64,000 nucleotides of DNA, from positions 2,294,001 to 2,358,000 of the forward strand of contig NC_022576.1 in NCBI RefSeq assembly GCF_000477435.1, read 5' to 3'. The notes under the pieces were generated by a model, which saw only the letters and a program-made list of their open reading frames with translations, was not told the DNA's origin and made no database searches. Position numbers and translations under genes: made by a program. Positions within the stretch are counted from its first letter, which is position 1. Every line of letters begins with the position of its first letter. This stretch comes from Candidatus Symbiobacter mobilis CR. Lineage in GTDB: Bacteria; Pseudomonadota; Gammaproteobacteria; Burkholderiales; Burkholderiaceae_C. This document shows, piece after piece, positions 9,090 through 18,500 of the stretch.

Positions 9090-12000
9090 ATGCGTACCTT
9101 TTTCCCTTATTCGCGCAATGCGGTAGCTTTGGCTGCTGCGTTGACTGTAGCAATCATGGCAGGTTGCGGAGGTGGTTCTTCCACGGACGACCCCTCCACG
9201 GACGACCCCGGCACCACTACGGGGTTGAGCTATACACCCCTGACGGACTGGCCTACGCTCGTCAGCGATATTCAGAAAAACGCGACGATCGAGCAAGAGG
9301 TGAAAGCGCTCGTCGATAGCATGACGCTGGCGGAAAAAGTCGGCCAGATGGTGCAGCCGGAAACCATCAGCATCACACCGGCCGAGGTAGGGCAATACTT
9401 CATCGGATCGGTATTGAGCGGAGGTGGCACTTGGCCTGATGGCAACAAGACTGCCAGCGCAGCCGATTGGGTGCAGCGTGCCGACGATTATTGGGCGGCA
9501 TCGCAGACTACGCGGCTCAAGGTTCCCGTAATGTGGGGGATTGATGCCGTACACGGGCACAACAACGTCTACAAAGCGACCATCTTCCCGCACAACATCG
9601 GGTTGGGTGCTGCGAACGACCCTGCGTTGATTCAACGCATTGGCGAGGCAACGGCCATGCAGCTTGCCGCCACGGGCACTGACTGGAACTTTGGGCCGAC
9701 GGTGGCTGTTGCGCGTGACGACCGATGGGGGCGTACCTACGAAAGCTATTCGGAAGACCCGAAGATCGTCAACGACTATGCAAGCAGGATGGTCAAGGGG
9801 CTGCAAGGCGATTTCACGAGAACCACCAGCCCGAACGTGATTGCTACCGCCAAGCATTTCATTGGCGACGGTGGAACCGACCTGGGTGATAACGAAGGTG
9901 TCAACAAGTCGAGCAAGATCGACATGATCAACATCCATGGCTGGGGCTACTACTCCGCGATCGATGCCGGGGTACAGACGGTCATGGCATCGTTCAGCAG
10001 TTGGGTCAGTGATGGCATCACCGTCGGGAAGATGCACGGCAGCAAGGAAATGCTGACCGATGTGCTCAAAACCAAGATGGGATTCGATGGCCTCGTCATC
10101 GGGGACTGGAACGGCCATGCGCAGGTCACAGGCTGTACCAATACGAGCTGTGCTGCGGCCATCAACGCCGGGGTTGACATCATCATGGTGCCGGCTGACT
10201 GGAAGGCATTCCTTACCGACACGATTACGAAGGTCGAGAGCAACACCATTCCGATTGCGCGTATCAATGACGCGGTGACCCGCATCTTGCGTGTCAAGAA
10301 GCGTGCTGGGCTTTTCGCTGCCCTGCGCCCGACGCAGCGTGCGAATGCTGGGGTGGAAGCCAAGCTGCTGCACCGTGACTTGGCGCGGGAGGCCGTGCGG
10401 AAATCCTTGGTGCTGTTGAAGAACAACGGTGAGGTGTTGCCACTACAGCGTGGCAAAAGAATCCTGGTCGTCGGCAAGAGTGCGGACAGCATTCCCAATC
10501 AGATGGGTGGCTGGTCGCTGACTTGGCAAGGTACCAGCAATACCAATGCGGACTTTCCGAACGCCGACAGCATCCTCGCCGGCATCCGGGAGGCCGCAGG
10601 CACCTTCAACGTGACCTACAGCAAGGATGCCACCGGGGTGGACCCGACCCAGTTCGATGCGGTCATTGCCGTGCTTGGCGAAGAGCCGTATGCAGAGTCC
10701 CAGGGTGACATCGATCCGATGGCAGACACGGGGACGTTGGAGCACGCGCTGCGCGCCCCGGACGACTTGGCGGTGCTGAACAAAGTCAGCGGCAAGGGCA
10801 AGCCTGTGGTGACGGTGTTCATTGCGGGTCGGCCTTTGGTCGTCAACAAGGAACTCAACCGCTCGAACGCCTTTGTCATGGCATGGCTCCCGGGTTCGGA
10901 AGGAAAGGGCGTGGCCGATGTGCTGTTCCGCAAGGCGGATGGTTCCGTGAACGTTGGGTTTACCGGCAAGCTATCCTTCTCGTGGCCGAAGTCCGAGTGC
11001 CAGTCTCCGCTCAATGTCGGCAGTGATCGCACGACATACGCGACGGACAACACCCCGCTGTTTGCCTATGGGTATGGTCTGCGCTATGGCGACAACAAGA
11101 CCGTGGCCAACCAAACCGAACCCACGCGGAATTACGGGTGTGGCCAGTCGGCTCCAGTGGTCGTTCCGCCTGCTACCGAAGAGCTTGCGTTCTTCAAGAA
11201 CGGCAGCGCGCAGACAGACTTCACGCTTGCGCTGGGGTCGTCGGTAGGTACCGACAATTGGTACAAACCTGTCGGCACGCAGTCGTCATTGACGGTTGCT
11301 CCGATCCAGATTGAAACCGGCAAGCAAATCACCGCAGCGGGGGATGCGTTCCAAATCACGGTGTCCCCGAACAACGGGGAAGGGCAGGTGTACATCCAGT
11401 ACACGCAGAACGGCACGCATGGCGGATCCAACGACTTGAGCAGCTATGCAGCGGACGGAGCCAATACGGCGCTGGTGTTCGACACCATCGTACACACCGC
11501 CCCTTCCGGGGAAGTCGAGATGCGCATCGCAGATGCATGGCCCAAGATCGCAACGATGAGCGCCAAGAACCTGTTCAAGAGTATGCAGGTGGGCACCAAG
11601 TACACCGCGAAAGTGCCGTTGACGTGCTTTACCAAGAAGGACGCTTTTTCGTTCAAGAAAGTGGCTACGCCGTTCTTGTTGGGGGTGGCCAATGCGTCGT
11701 TCTCTGCATCGTTTGCCAACATCCGTTGGGTTCCCGGCGCTGCGGATGATGCCGATGCAAGTTGCGAGTCGGTAACCCCCAGCGGTAGCACGACGACCGC
11801 CGAACTGGCGTTGTTGAACCAGACCGTGCCATCGCCATACGGGATGTACCTGGGGTCTGCTACTGCGCCAACGAGTGGAGCGTCTGGAGCCAACACTTGG
11901 AGGCAGCCGATCAGCGCCGTATTGCCAGCAATGAGCGTGGTGACGGATCCGACAAACGTGAGCGCGAAGAAAGTCACGTGGACGGGTACAGAGCTTGGAC

Positions 12001-12995
12001 AGGTGTATATCCAGCGCAGCGATGAGAAACCCACCGGCGATGTGACGCAATACCAGAACAAGGACACTGCGCTGGTATTTGATGCCCAGGTGTACCAGGC
12101 TCCGCAGGGGGTGGTGACGATGCAGTTGGATTCGCAATGGCCCAATCGTGCTTTGTGGACCGCTACGCAGATGTTCAAGAACATCGGTACGACGAAGAAG
12201 ACGGTGAAGGTTCCGTTGTCGTGCTTCGTGAATACGACTGCTGACCAGAGCACAGGCTTCCATTACGACAAAGCGTTGACGCTGTTCTTTGTAGGCACCG
12301 ACAAGGCTTTCCAAGCCTCGTTCTCCAACATCCGTTGGGTTGTAGGCGCAGCGAAAGATGTCGACGCGGTGCAATGCGATGGGACCTTCCCGAGCGTTAG
12401 CCCGACGACTCCCGAACTGGCGTTGTTGAACCAAACCGTTCCATCGCCATACGGGATGTACCTGGGGTCTGCTACTGCGCCAACGAGTGGAGCGTCTGGA
12501 GAAAACTGGTGGAGGCAGCCGATCAGCGCCGTATTGCCGGCAATGAGTGTGGTGACGGATCCGACAGACGCGAGCGCGAAGAAAGTCACGTGGACGGGTA
12601 CAGAGCTTGGACAGGTGTACATCCAGCGCAGCGATGAGAAACCCACCGGTGATGTGACGCAATACCAGAACAAGGACACTGCGCTGGTATTTGATGCCCA
12701 GGTGTACCAGGCTCCGCAGGGGGTGGTGACGATGCAGTTGGACTCGCAATGGCCCAATCGTGCTTTGTGGACCGCTACGCAGATGTTCCAGAACCTAGGT
12801 ACGACGAAGAAGACAGTGAAGGTGCCGTTGTCGTGCTTCGTCAACACGACTGATGACCACAGCACAGGCTTCCATTACGACAAAGCGTTGACGCTGTTCT
12901 TCGTAGGCACCAACAAGCAGTTCCAAGCCTCGTTCTCCAACATCCGTTGGGTTGTAGGCGCAGCGAAGGATGCCGACGCGGTGCTATGCAACTAG
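9090..12995 (+). CDS. glycoside hydrolase family 3 beta-glucosidase lipoprotein with repeated C-terminal modules
   Basis: A 1301-residue exported GH3 enzyme of the exo-1,3/1,4-beta-glucan glucohydrolase type. The ATG at 9090 has GAGGG five bases upstream and gives a signal peptide ending in an AGC lipobox, so membrane anchoring is expected. The GH3 N-domain spans about 60-390 with KHFIGDGG near 255 and the nucleophile Asp339 in VIGDWNGH. The GH3 C-domain spans about 420-650. Behind them are three ExoP-type beta-sandwich modules; the last two are near-identical 204-residue repeats beginning ELALLNQT and ending NIRWVVGAA. Most GH3 relatives of this type have only one such module. A terminator follows at 13099. 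Confidence 0.92.
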   Translation: MRTFFPYSRNAVALAAALTVAIMAGCGGGSSTDDPSTDDPGTTTGLSYTPLTDWPTLVSDIQKNATIEQEVKALVDSMTLAEKVGQMVQPETISITPAEVGQYFIGSVLSGGGTWPDGNKTASAADWVQRADDYWAASQTTRLKVPVMWGIDAVHGHNNVYKATIFPHNIGLGAANDPALIQRIGEATAMQLAATGTDWNFGPTVAVARDDRWGRTYESYSEDPKIVNDYASRMVKGLQGDFTRTTSPNVIATAKHFIGDGGTDLGDNEGVNKSSKIDMINIHGWGYYSAIDAGVQTVMASFSSWVSDGITVGKMHGSKEMLTDVLKTKMGFDGLVIGDWNGHAQVTGCTNTSCAAAINAGVDIIMVPADWKAFLTDTITKVESNTIPIARINDAVTRILRVKKRAGLFAALRPTQRANAGVEAKLLHRDLAREAVRKSLVLLKNNGEVLPLQRGKRILVVGKSADSIPNQMGGWSLTWQGTSNTNADFPNADSILAGIREAAGTFNVTYSKDATGVDPTQFDAVIAVLGEEPYAESQGDIDPMADTGTLEHALRAPDDLAVLNKVSGKGKPVVTVFIAGRPLVVNKELNRSNAFVMAWLPGSEGKGVADVLFRKADGSVNVGFTGKLSFSWPKSECQSPLNVGSDRTTYATDNTPLFAYGYGLRYGDNKTVANQTEPTRNYGCGQSAPVVVPPATEELAFFKNGSAQTDFTLALGSSVGTDNWYKPVGTQSSLTVAPIQIETGKQITAAGDAFQITVSPNNGEGQVYIQYTQNGTHGGSNDLSSYAADGANTALVFDTIVHTAPSGEVEMRIADAWPKIATMSAKNLFKSMQVGTKYTAKVPLTCFTKKDAFSFKKVATPFLLGVANASFSASFANIRWVPGAADDADASCESVTPSGSTTTAELALLNQTVPSPYGMYLGSATAPTSGASGANTWRQPISAVLPAMSVVTDPTNVSAKKVTWTGTELGQVYIQRSDEKPTGDVTQYQNKDTALVFDAQVYQAPQGVVTMQLDSQWPNRALWTATQMFKNIGTTKKTVKVPLSCFVNTTADQSTGFHYDKALTLFFVGTDKAFQASFSNIRWVVGAAKDVDAVQCDGTFPSVSPTTPELALLNQTVPSPYGMYLGSATAPTSGASGENWWRQPISAVLPAMSVVTDPTDASAKKVTWTGTELGQVYIQRSDEKPTGDVTQYQNKDTALVFDAQVYQAPQGVVTMQLDSQWPNRALWTATQMFQNLGTTKKTVKVPLSCFVNTTDDHSTGFHYDKALTLFFVGTNKQFQASFSNIRWVVGAAKDADAVLCN
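11801..12377 (+). repeat. in-gene tandem repeat, first copy (GH3 C-terminal module)
   Basis: This stretch recurs at 12413-12989 with a 612-base (204-codon) offset and only scattered substitutions. The high DNA identity indicates a recent in-frame duplication of a whole binding module. Confidence 0.92.
12413..12989 (+). repeat. in-gene tandem repeat, second copy (GH3 C-terminal module)
   Basis: Second copy of the module at 11801-12377. It ends just before the stop codon, so the duplication added one complete domain to the C-terminus without changing frame. Confidence 0.92.
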
Positions 12996-13098
12996 CCATG
13001 GCGCAACCATAGTCGGCTAGGGGTCGGGCGAGGTCGTTCGAAGCGGCCTTGCCCATGGCACGGGCCTGCCATCGGCGGGTTCGTTGCCAACCCCACGG

Positions 13099-13139
13099 GG
13101 CGCGTTGCCGGGGAGACTTGGCGGCGCGCCGTTTTTTTT
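13099..13139 (+). terminator. Rho-independent terminator of the GH3 gene
   Basis: An 11-bp stem (GGCGCGTTGCC with GGCGGCGCGCC, two pairs being G-U) encloses a 10-base loop and is followed by eight T residues at 13132-13139. It lies about 100 bases after the GH3 stop. The remaining bases to 13418 contain no supportable gene. Confidence 0.8.
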
Positions 13140-13418
13140 GGCATCTGCATTGGCAGATTTTTTTCGACGATATGAAAAACCCCTTCCCAGAACCCCTGCG
13201 TACCAGGGTCGTTGCCGTGGTATTCGAGGCTGCTGTGTTGCTGGCCATCGCCGCGCCGGAGTGATGTGCTGGAATTACTTCACGCACGGATCGAACCCGC
13301 ACCACTATTTCAATTTTTCCATGCCGACGCACTCACGGTGTATGAGTTTTTTCGAGATGGATACAGCAATCGCTAGAACAGCAATGAATCTGGAAGTTTC
13401 CTATTTGTGGTGGATGTG

Positions 13419-15365
13419 ATGATATCAAGGGGTCCAATATTCCTACTGCTCATCCTGGTTTCAGCGATGGTGATGTTTAGAGGGTTTTTTCTACCAGGTT
13501 GGCCGACTGGCCTCGATTTGGGAACGCACTACTATTTATCAGTAGAGAAGTATTCGCTCCTGCAAGAAACCGGTTTCCGGGACGGGCTGTTGCACCAGTG
13601 GTATCTGGGATTTTCGCCATACGCATATTATCCAGATTTGTTTTACCTTGTCTTTTCAGCAAGCAAGGCACTTTTCACACCATTGATCGCTGACATTGAT
13701 ATTTACAAACTGCTACTGGTGGGCGTTTTCTATTTGCCTATCTGTGGTGCCTACGCGCTGTCATTCACCCTTTCGGGGTCCGTCCTGTTTTCGCTCGTAG
13801 CTGCGGTATTGGTTGTATCGGTCTCCGTGTTTTCTGGAGCAGGCATCCAGGGGCATTTTCAGATCGGGTTGATCAACCAGACTCTTGGGATGGGGCTTTA
13901 TCTGTATTTTTTGACGTTCTTCCTACAGTGGCGCGACAAGGGGGGGTGGCGATTAGGTATGAAAGTACTGTGCATCTTTTTGTTGATAGTTCAGGCACAC
14001 ATCATCACTTTGGCTGTTACATTCTTGACATTGGCGATACTCCTGCCGTGGTTTTACTTCACTTCGGTAAGACCATATCGCTGCCAGTATGCACGAGAAG
14101 ATTGGGTCAAAATGGCCGCAGTGGGATTTCCAGCGGTGGTTTGTCTTGGAAGCCTCGCTTTTCGAATTGTGCGTTATTGGGGCGAGCAAGGCGCACGCAC
14201 CGGTTGGGGAGATATTGATCTCCTACAGCAGTCAATGTCGGGCAGCATATTCTCGACTGGTTTTGTCAACGCATCTGTAGTGGTGATTATTATTGCCGCA
14301 TTGCTGCTGGAACGCTTTCGACACCGTACTCTCGCACTGGTAGTGGTTTGTGCCTTGCTCTTGTTCCTGGGCACAGGTTTCGTGCGGTTCGGAGGAATGT
14401 TGGATATATTCAATTCCGTATTCAGACACCGTGCTTTTGGCTTTGCAGGTGTTGTGGCGATGGTTTTGGCAAGTGTTGCTCTATTCCAATTGTGGCAGAG
14501 CAGTGGAACGATGCCTTCTACTTCACGGAAAGTCTCTCGATGGGGTCTGGTGGGGTTGGTATCCGCTCTGGTCATCAGTGCAATGTCCAAGTCTTACGAG
14601 GAGAGCGACACAATCCGTGTTTCTTCTTCTTTGCAAGCCCCTCAGGGGGATTCTTATCTACGAATTGCGGATCGGATACGGTTGGAAACACCGCAAGAAA
14701 GTGTGATTCTTTACCAACTGAACGGGGACAATGGGCATGATGCGCCGTTCGTTTACCTGGCATCCAGTCTTGCCGTTTTCAGCCAGCGCACGCTCGTTCA
14801 GGGCCATCAAGTGGAATCATCGCGATTGAACTTTGATGATGACATTGCACGCCTGAACCATGCTTCAGAATCTGAAATATGTACCCTATTTGAACGCACT
14901 GGTGCAACGCATATTCTTGCATGGAGTCCACCCGCGCTCAGTCGTTTTGCGCAGGCTTCTTGCCTGATGGAAGTGATGTCTGAAGGACATTTTCATCTTT
15001 TTTCGTATCGTAATGCCACGTTCAGTCGAATGATCGGAAATGTTCGGGTTTCCAGTTTCTTCCATTCTCGCCATCGCTATGCTTGGGTCGTTCATAGTGA
15101 GTTAGAAAAAAATCTGCTATTCTTGGGTCTGTCGTATCACCCACGTTTCTCGGCCGAGATCAATGGCAAATCTACGCAGATTGAGCGTTCGGAAAGAAAT
15201 TTGATCGGAATAACTGTTGGGCGCGGGGAAAGTTTGATCGTGCTCGAATACCGTCTTCCATATTCCGAATTTGCATTGGGAATGCTAGAGATGTTTATCA
15301 CAGCACTGGCTTTAGTATTTCTTTTTGTCGAGCACTTCGTTGTTCATAAATCGGACGACCTGTGA
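13419..15365 (+). CDS. polytopic membrane protein, possible GT-C-type glycosyltransferase
   Basis: About 648 residues. The ATG at 13419 is used; GTG at 13407 would add four residues. The first 390 residues contain many hydrophobic segments (about ten to twelve predicted by eye), with polar loops including PTGLDLGTHYY and FSPYAYYPD near residues 30-75. The last 250 residues form a soluble domain closed by one final membrane segment before the C-terminus. This layout recalls the PTPS_related/YfhO-like family of large membrane proteins, whose members are suspected lipid-linked-sugar transferases. No function is proven. Composition is lower in GC than the housekeeping genes. The gene stands alone between the GH3 gene and a minus-strand kinase. 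Confidence 0.6.
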   Translation: MISRGPIFLLLILVSAMVMFRGFFLPGWPTGLDLGTHYYLSVEKYSLLQETGFRDGLLHQWYLGFSPYAYYPDLFYLVFSASKALFTPLIADIDIYKLLLVGVFYLPICGAYALSFTLSGSVLFSLVAAVLVVSVSVFSGAGIQGHFQIGLINQTLGMGLYLYFLTFFLQWRDKGGWRLGMKVLCIFLLIVQAHIITLAVTFLTLAILLPWFYFTSVRPYRCQYAREDWVKMAAVGFPAVVCLGSLAFRIVRYWGEQGARTGWGDIDLLQQSMSGSIFSTGFVNASVVVIIIAALLLERFRHRTLALVVVCALLLFLGTGFVRFGGMLDIFNSVFRHRAFGFAGVVAMVLASVALFQLWQSSGTMPSTSRKVSRWGLVGLVSALVISAMSKSYEESDTIRVSSSLQAPQGDSYLRIADRIRLETPQESVILYQLNGDNGHDAPFVYLASSLAVFSQRTLVQGHQVESSRLNFDDDIARLNHASESEICTLFERTGATHILAWSPPALSRFAQASCLMEVMSEGHFHLFSYRNATFSRMIGNVRVSSFFHSRHRYAWVVHSELEKNLLFLGLSYHPRFSAEINGKSTQIERSERNLIGITVGRGESLIVLEYRLPYSEFALGMLEMFITALALVFLFVEHFVVHKSDDL

Positions 15366-15536
15366 AAGATCAAGAAATTATCGAATCGTCACTGAAAAGA
15401 TGGTTATGGGCCATACTTTTCCGTGCTGCAGGGCAGCGCGCCATGGTGGAAGGGCAGATCGACATCGACAACGCCATTGCCCGGGGCCAGTTGGAGATAC
15501 GTCTTTCGACCCACCTTCACCGCAGCAGGAACCCGG

Positions 15537-18500
15537 CTACGAACCTAACCACTGGCGTAACTTGGCCGCGAGTATTTCCAAGGAAACGGGTTTCGTTAGG
15601 AAATCGTCCATGCCGACAGTCATGCATTGTTCACGGTCTTCGTCGAATACATTGGCAGTTAGCGCAATCACAGGCATTCTCTCCCGACCTGTCGATTGTT
15701 CCCATTGACGCAGATGTACCGTGGCTTCATAGCCGCTCATTACCGGCATCTGGATATCCATAAGAACCAGGTCAAAATGGTTTTGCATGATGGAATTCAT
15801 GGCTTCTTGGCCATCATGAGTTGTTGTGCGCTGTAAGCCCAATCTGTCCAGCATGTCTTCGATCACCAGGCAATTGACTATATTGTCTTCCACGACCAGC
15901 ACATGTCCGGCCAAGACTATAGGTTGTTCTGTGTGGTGGGGCTTGGTCGTTGTGGGCAATGCAGTGTCCTCGCTGCCGAGGCCGACGCTGACTTGAAACC
16001 AGAACCTTGACCCTTCGCCGACTTTGCTGGATACAAACGCGCTACCCTGCATCATTTCGGCCAGACGACGAACGATCGACAAACCAAGCCCCGTGCCAGT
16101 AAATCTGCGCGTGGTAGAGCTGTCAATTTGAGAAAATGGTTTGAACAGCAGATGCAAGGAATCTGGTGCGATACCGATTCCGGTGTCAGTGACGGAAAAC
16201 TCCAACGTTGCTTCCATGCCGTGTATGGCAACGATTTTGGCTTCAATGCAGATATTCCCTTTTTCGGTGAATTTGATTGCATTGCTGACTAGGTTGGAAA
16301 GCATCTGCCTTAACCGATATGCATCGCCCACGAAGATTTGTGGATTGCCAGTTTTTATACACTTTAGTAAGATTCCTTTGGAGTCTGCCAAATCTTGAAA
16401 GATCGATTGCGTATTGTCAAGTATAGAGTCGACAACAAAAGGTTTGGCTGCAATTTTCAACTCACCGGCTTCGACTTTGGAAAGATCCAAAATGTCATTG
16501 AGCAAAATCAACAAGGTGTTGCCGGAGTCCAAAATCGTACGTGTATACCGGGTGTATTGCTCGGGTTGAATATCTGGTTTCAATAATAATTGGGCAATGC
16601 CCAGCATCCCATTCAACGGTGTACGAATCTCGTGGCTCATGGTGGCCAGAAATTCCGATTTGGCCCTGTTGGCAGCTTGCGCGGAGGCAACTGCCTTGAT
16701 GAGTTCATCATGAATCTTGATGCGATGGAACAAATTCACCAGCATCAGAGCGAAAAGCTGAAGGAGTGCCTGCTCTTTTTCGGAAAATTGGTGCAGATTC
16801 TGCACGGCATCGAAGCCGATGAAGCCGATGCACTGGCAGCCGTCCATCAATGGCAAGGCCATGACGCTCTGAATACCCTGCGATTCCAGGATTTTCCGTA
16901 ATCCGCTGTCGGGCGCCAGGGCCGCAACTTCGGGGATATACATCACTTCCCCGTTGCGGTGGTGCGCGACCCAGTCTGGAATCGCATCCAGAGGTACTGC
17001 CTGAAGCTCCCCGATTTGCGGCGCAATGCCCTCCCGGCACCATTCATGGGTGTTTTTGCAGATTTGCGCTGCAAAATCGTAGGAAAACACATAGGTACGA
17101 TCTGTGTTGGCAAACCGACCTAGACGGGCAAGCGATTCATTGATGGCGGACTCTGTCTGTTCCAGCGGAACATTGATGAATGCATTGGAAATATCCATCA
17201 GTGTTTGTTGCAATGCAGACTGCGACAGAATCAGCGTTTCCGCTCGCTTGCGTTCGGTAATGTCCATGTGCGTACCAAGCATCCACATTGGTTTTCCGTC
17301 GGCAGTTCGGGTAGCTACCTGGCCACGATCCAGCACCCATACCCATTCTCCGTTCTTGTGCAACATCCGGGATTCGAATTCATAGTAATCCAGTTCCCCA
17401 TGGAAATGCTTTTCTAGCATTTCGCAGCTTTGCCTCAGATCGTCGGGATGGGAGAATTTCATCCAGGTACCGATGGAAACTGGAGATATCTCTTCCAGCG
17501 TATAGCCGATGATTTCGGCCCAGCGTTCGTTGAATATGGTTTCGCCGGTCTGGACATTCCATTCCCAGGTTCCCACATGGGTTCCCTCAATGATGCCGGC
17601 CAGACGCGTGCGTTCCTCAGCGAGCTGTAGCTCTGCCGTTTTTTGGATGCTTTGGTCGTATAGATAACCGCGTATGCTGTGCAGAATGCCCTGTTCATTG
17701 CGAACCAGCATGGTGAAATCGTAGAACCAGCGGTACTCGCCACCTTTTGTTTTCAGGCGGTATGACTGTTCAAAGGTGTCGAGATGGTTCTCGATATGCT
17801 GTGCAACCTCCCGTGCGATGCGTTCGCAGTCTTCTGGATAAATCAGGTCTACGTATCGAAACTCGACAGAGACCATTTCCGCAGGACTGTAGCCAAGAAT
17901 CTGCTCGACATTGGACGAGACGGTTCGCACTGGCCAATGCTCGGAATATCCCCACTCGATGGTAAAAACCGGCCCTGCACTGAAAAGCTCTTTTTCGTGC
18001 TTCAGTGCTTCTTCTGCCCTCCTGCGGTCAGTGATATCGACCATCACGGTGAGGAAATATTTTTGTCCCTGGGTTTCCAGAATTTCACCTGAAAATAAGC
18101 CATGCCGAACCGAACCGTCTTTGCAACGAACGGACAATTCGAAATCCTTGATGCGGCCTTGACGTGCCAGCAGCTCTGCGATGGCCTTTTTTTGATTTAC
18201 ATCATGGAATAAACCCAGTTCATCGCCGCTTTTGCCGATCAATTCGCTTCTTTCGTATCCGATAGTCCTGATGTAGGCATCATTCACATCGATCAGTTGC
18301 CGATCAGGCATGTTGGACAATGCCATCAGCGCAGGATTATTGCGGAAAAGCCGTTCGAATCGCTGCAAAGCATCCTGTTCTTTGGAAAGATCTTTGCATA
18401 TACCAAAAATGCAATCTTCTCCATTCCATTTTCCAAACGAGACGCGGGTTTCTACAGGAACCAGCGAGCCTTCTTTGCGCTGAAGTGGCAAAGGACAAGC

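Noticed and set aside
9030..10373. 447-residue minus-strand frame opposite the GH3 gene
   Set aside because: The GH3 catalytic motifs on the plus strand are unambiguous; the antisense frame shows no family.
11801..12989. Tandem repeat as CRISPR or mobile element
   Set aside because: The two copies are 612-base coding modules in one frame, not short spaced repeats, and have no transposase or terminal inverted repeats.
13049..13419. Two overlapping short plus-strand frames after the GH3 terminator
   Set aside because: They run through the terminator hairpin and lack ribosome sites and recognisable sequence.
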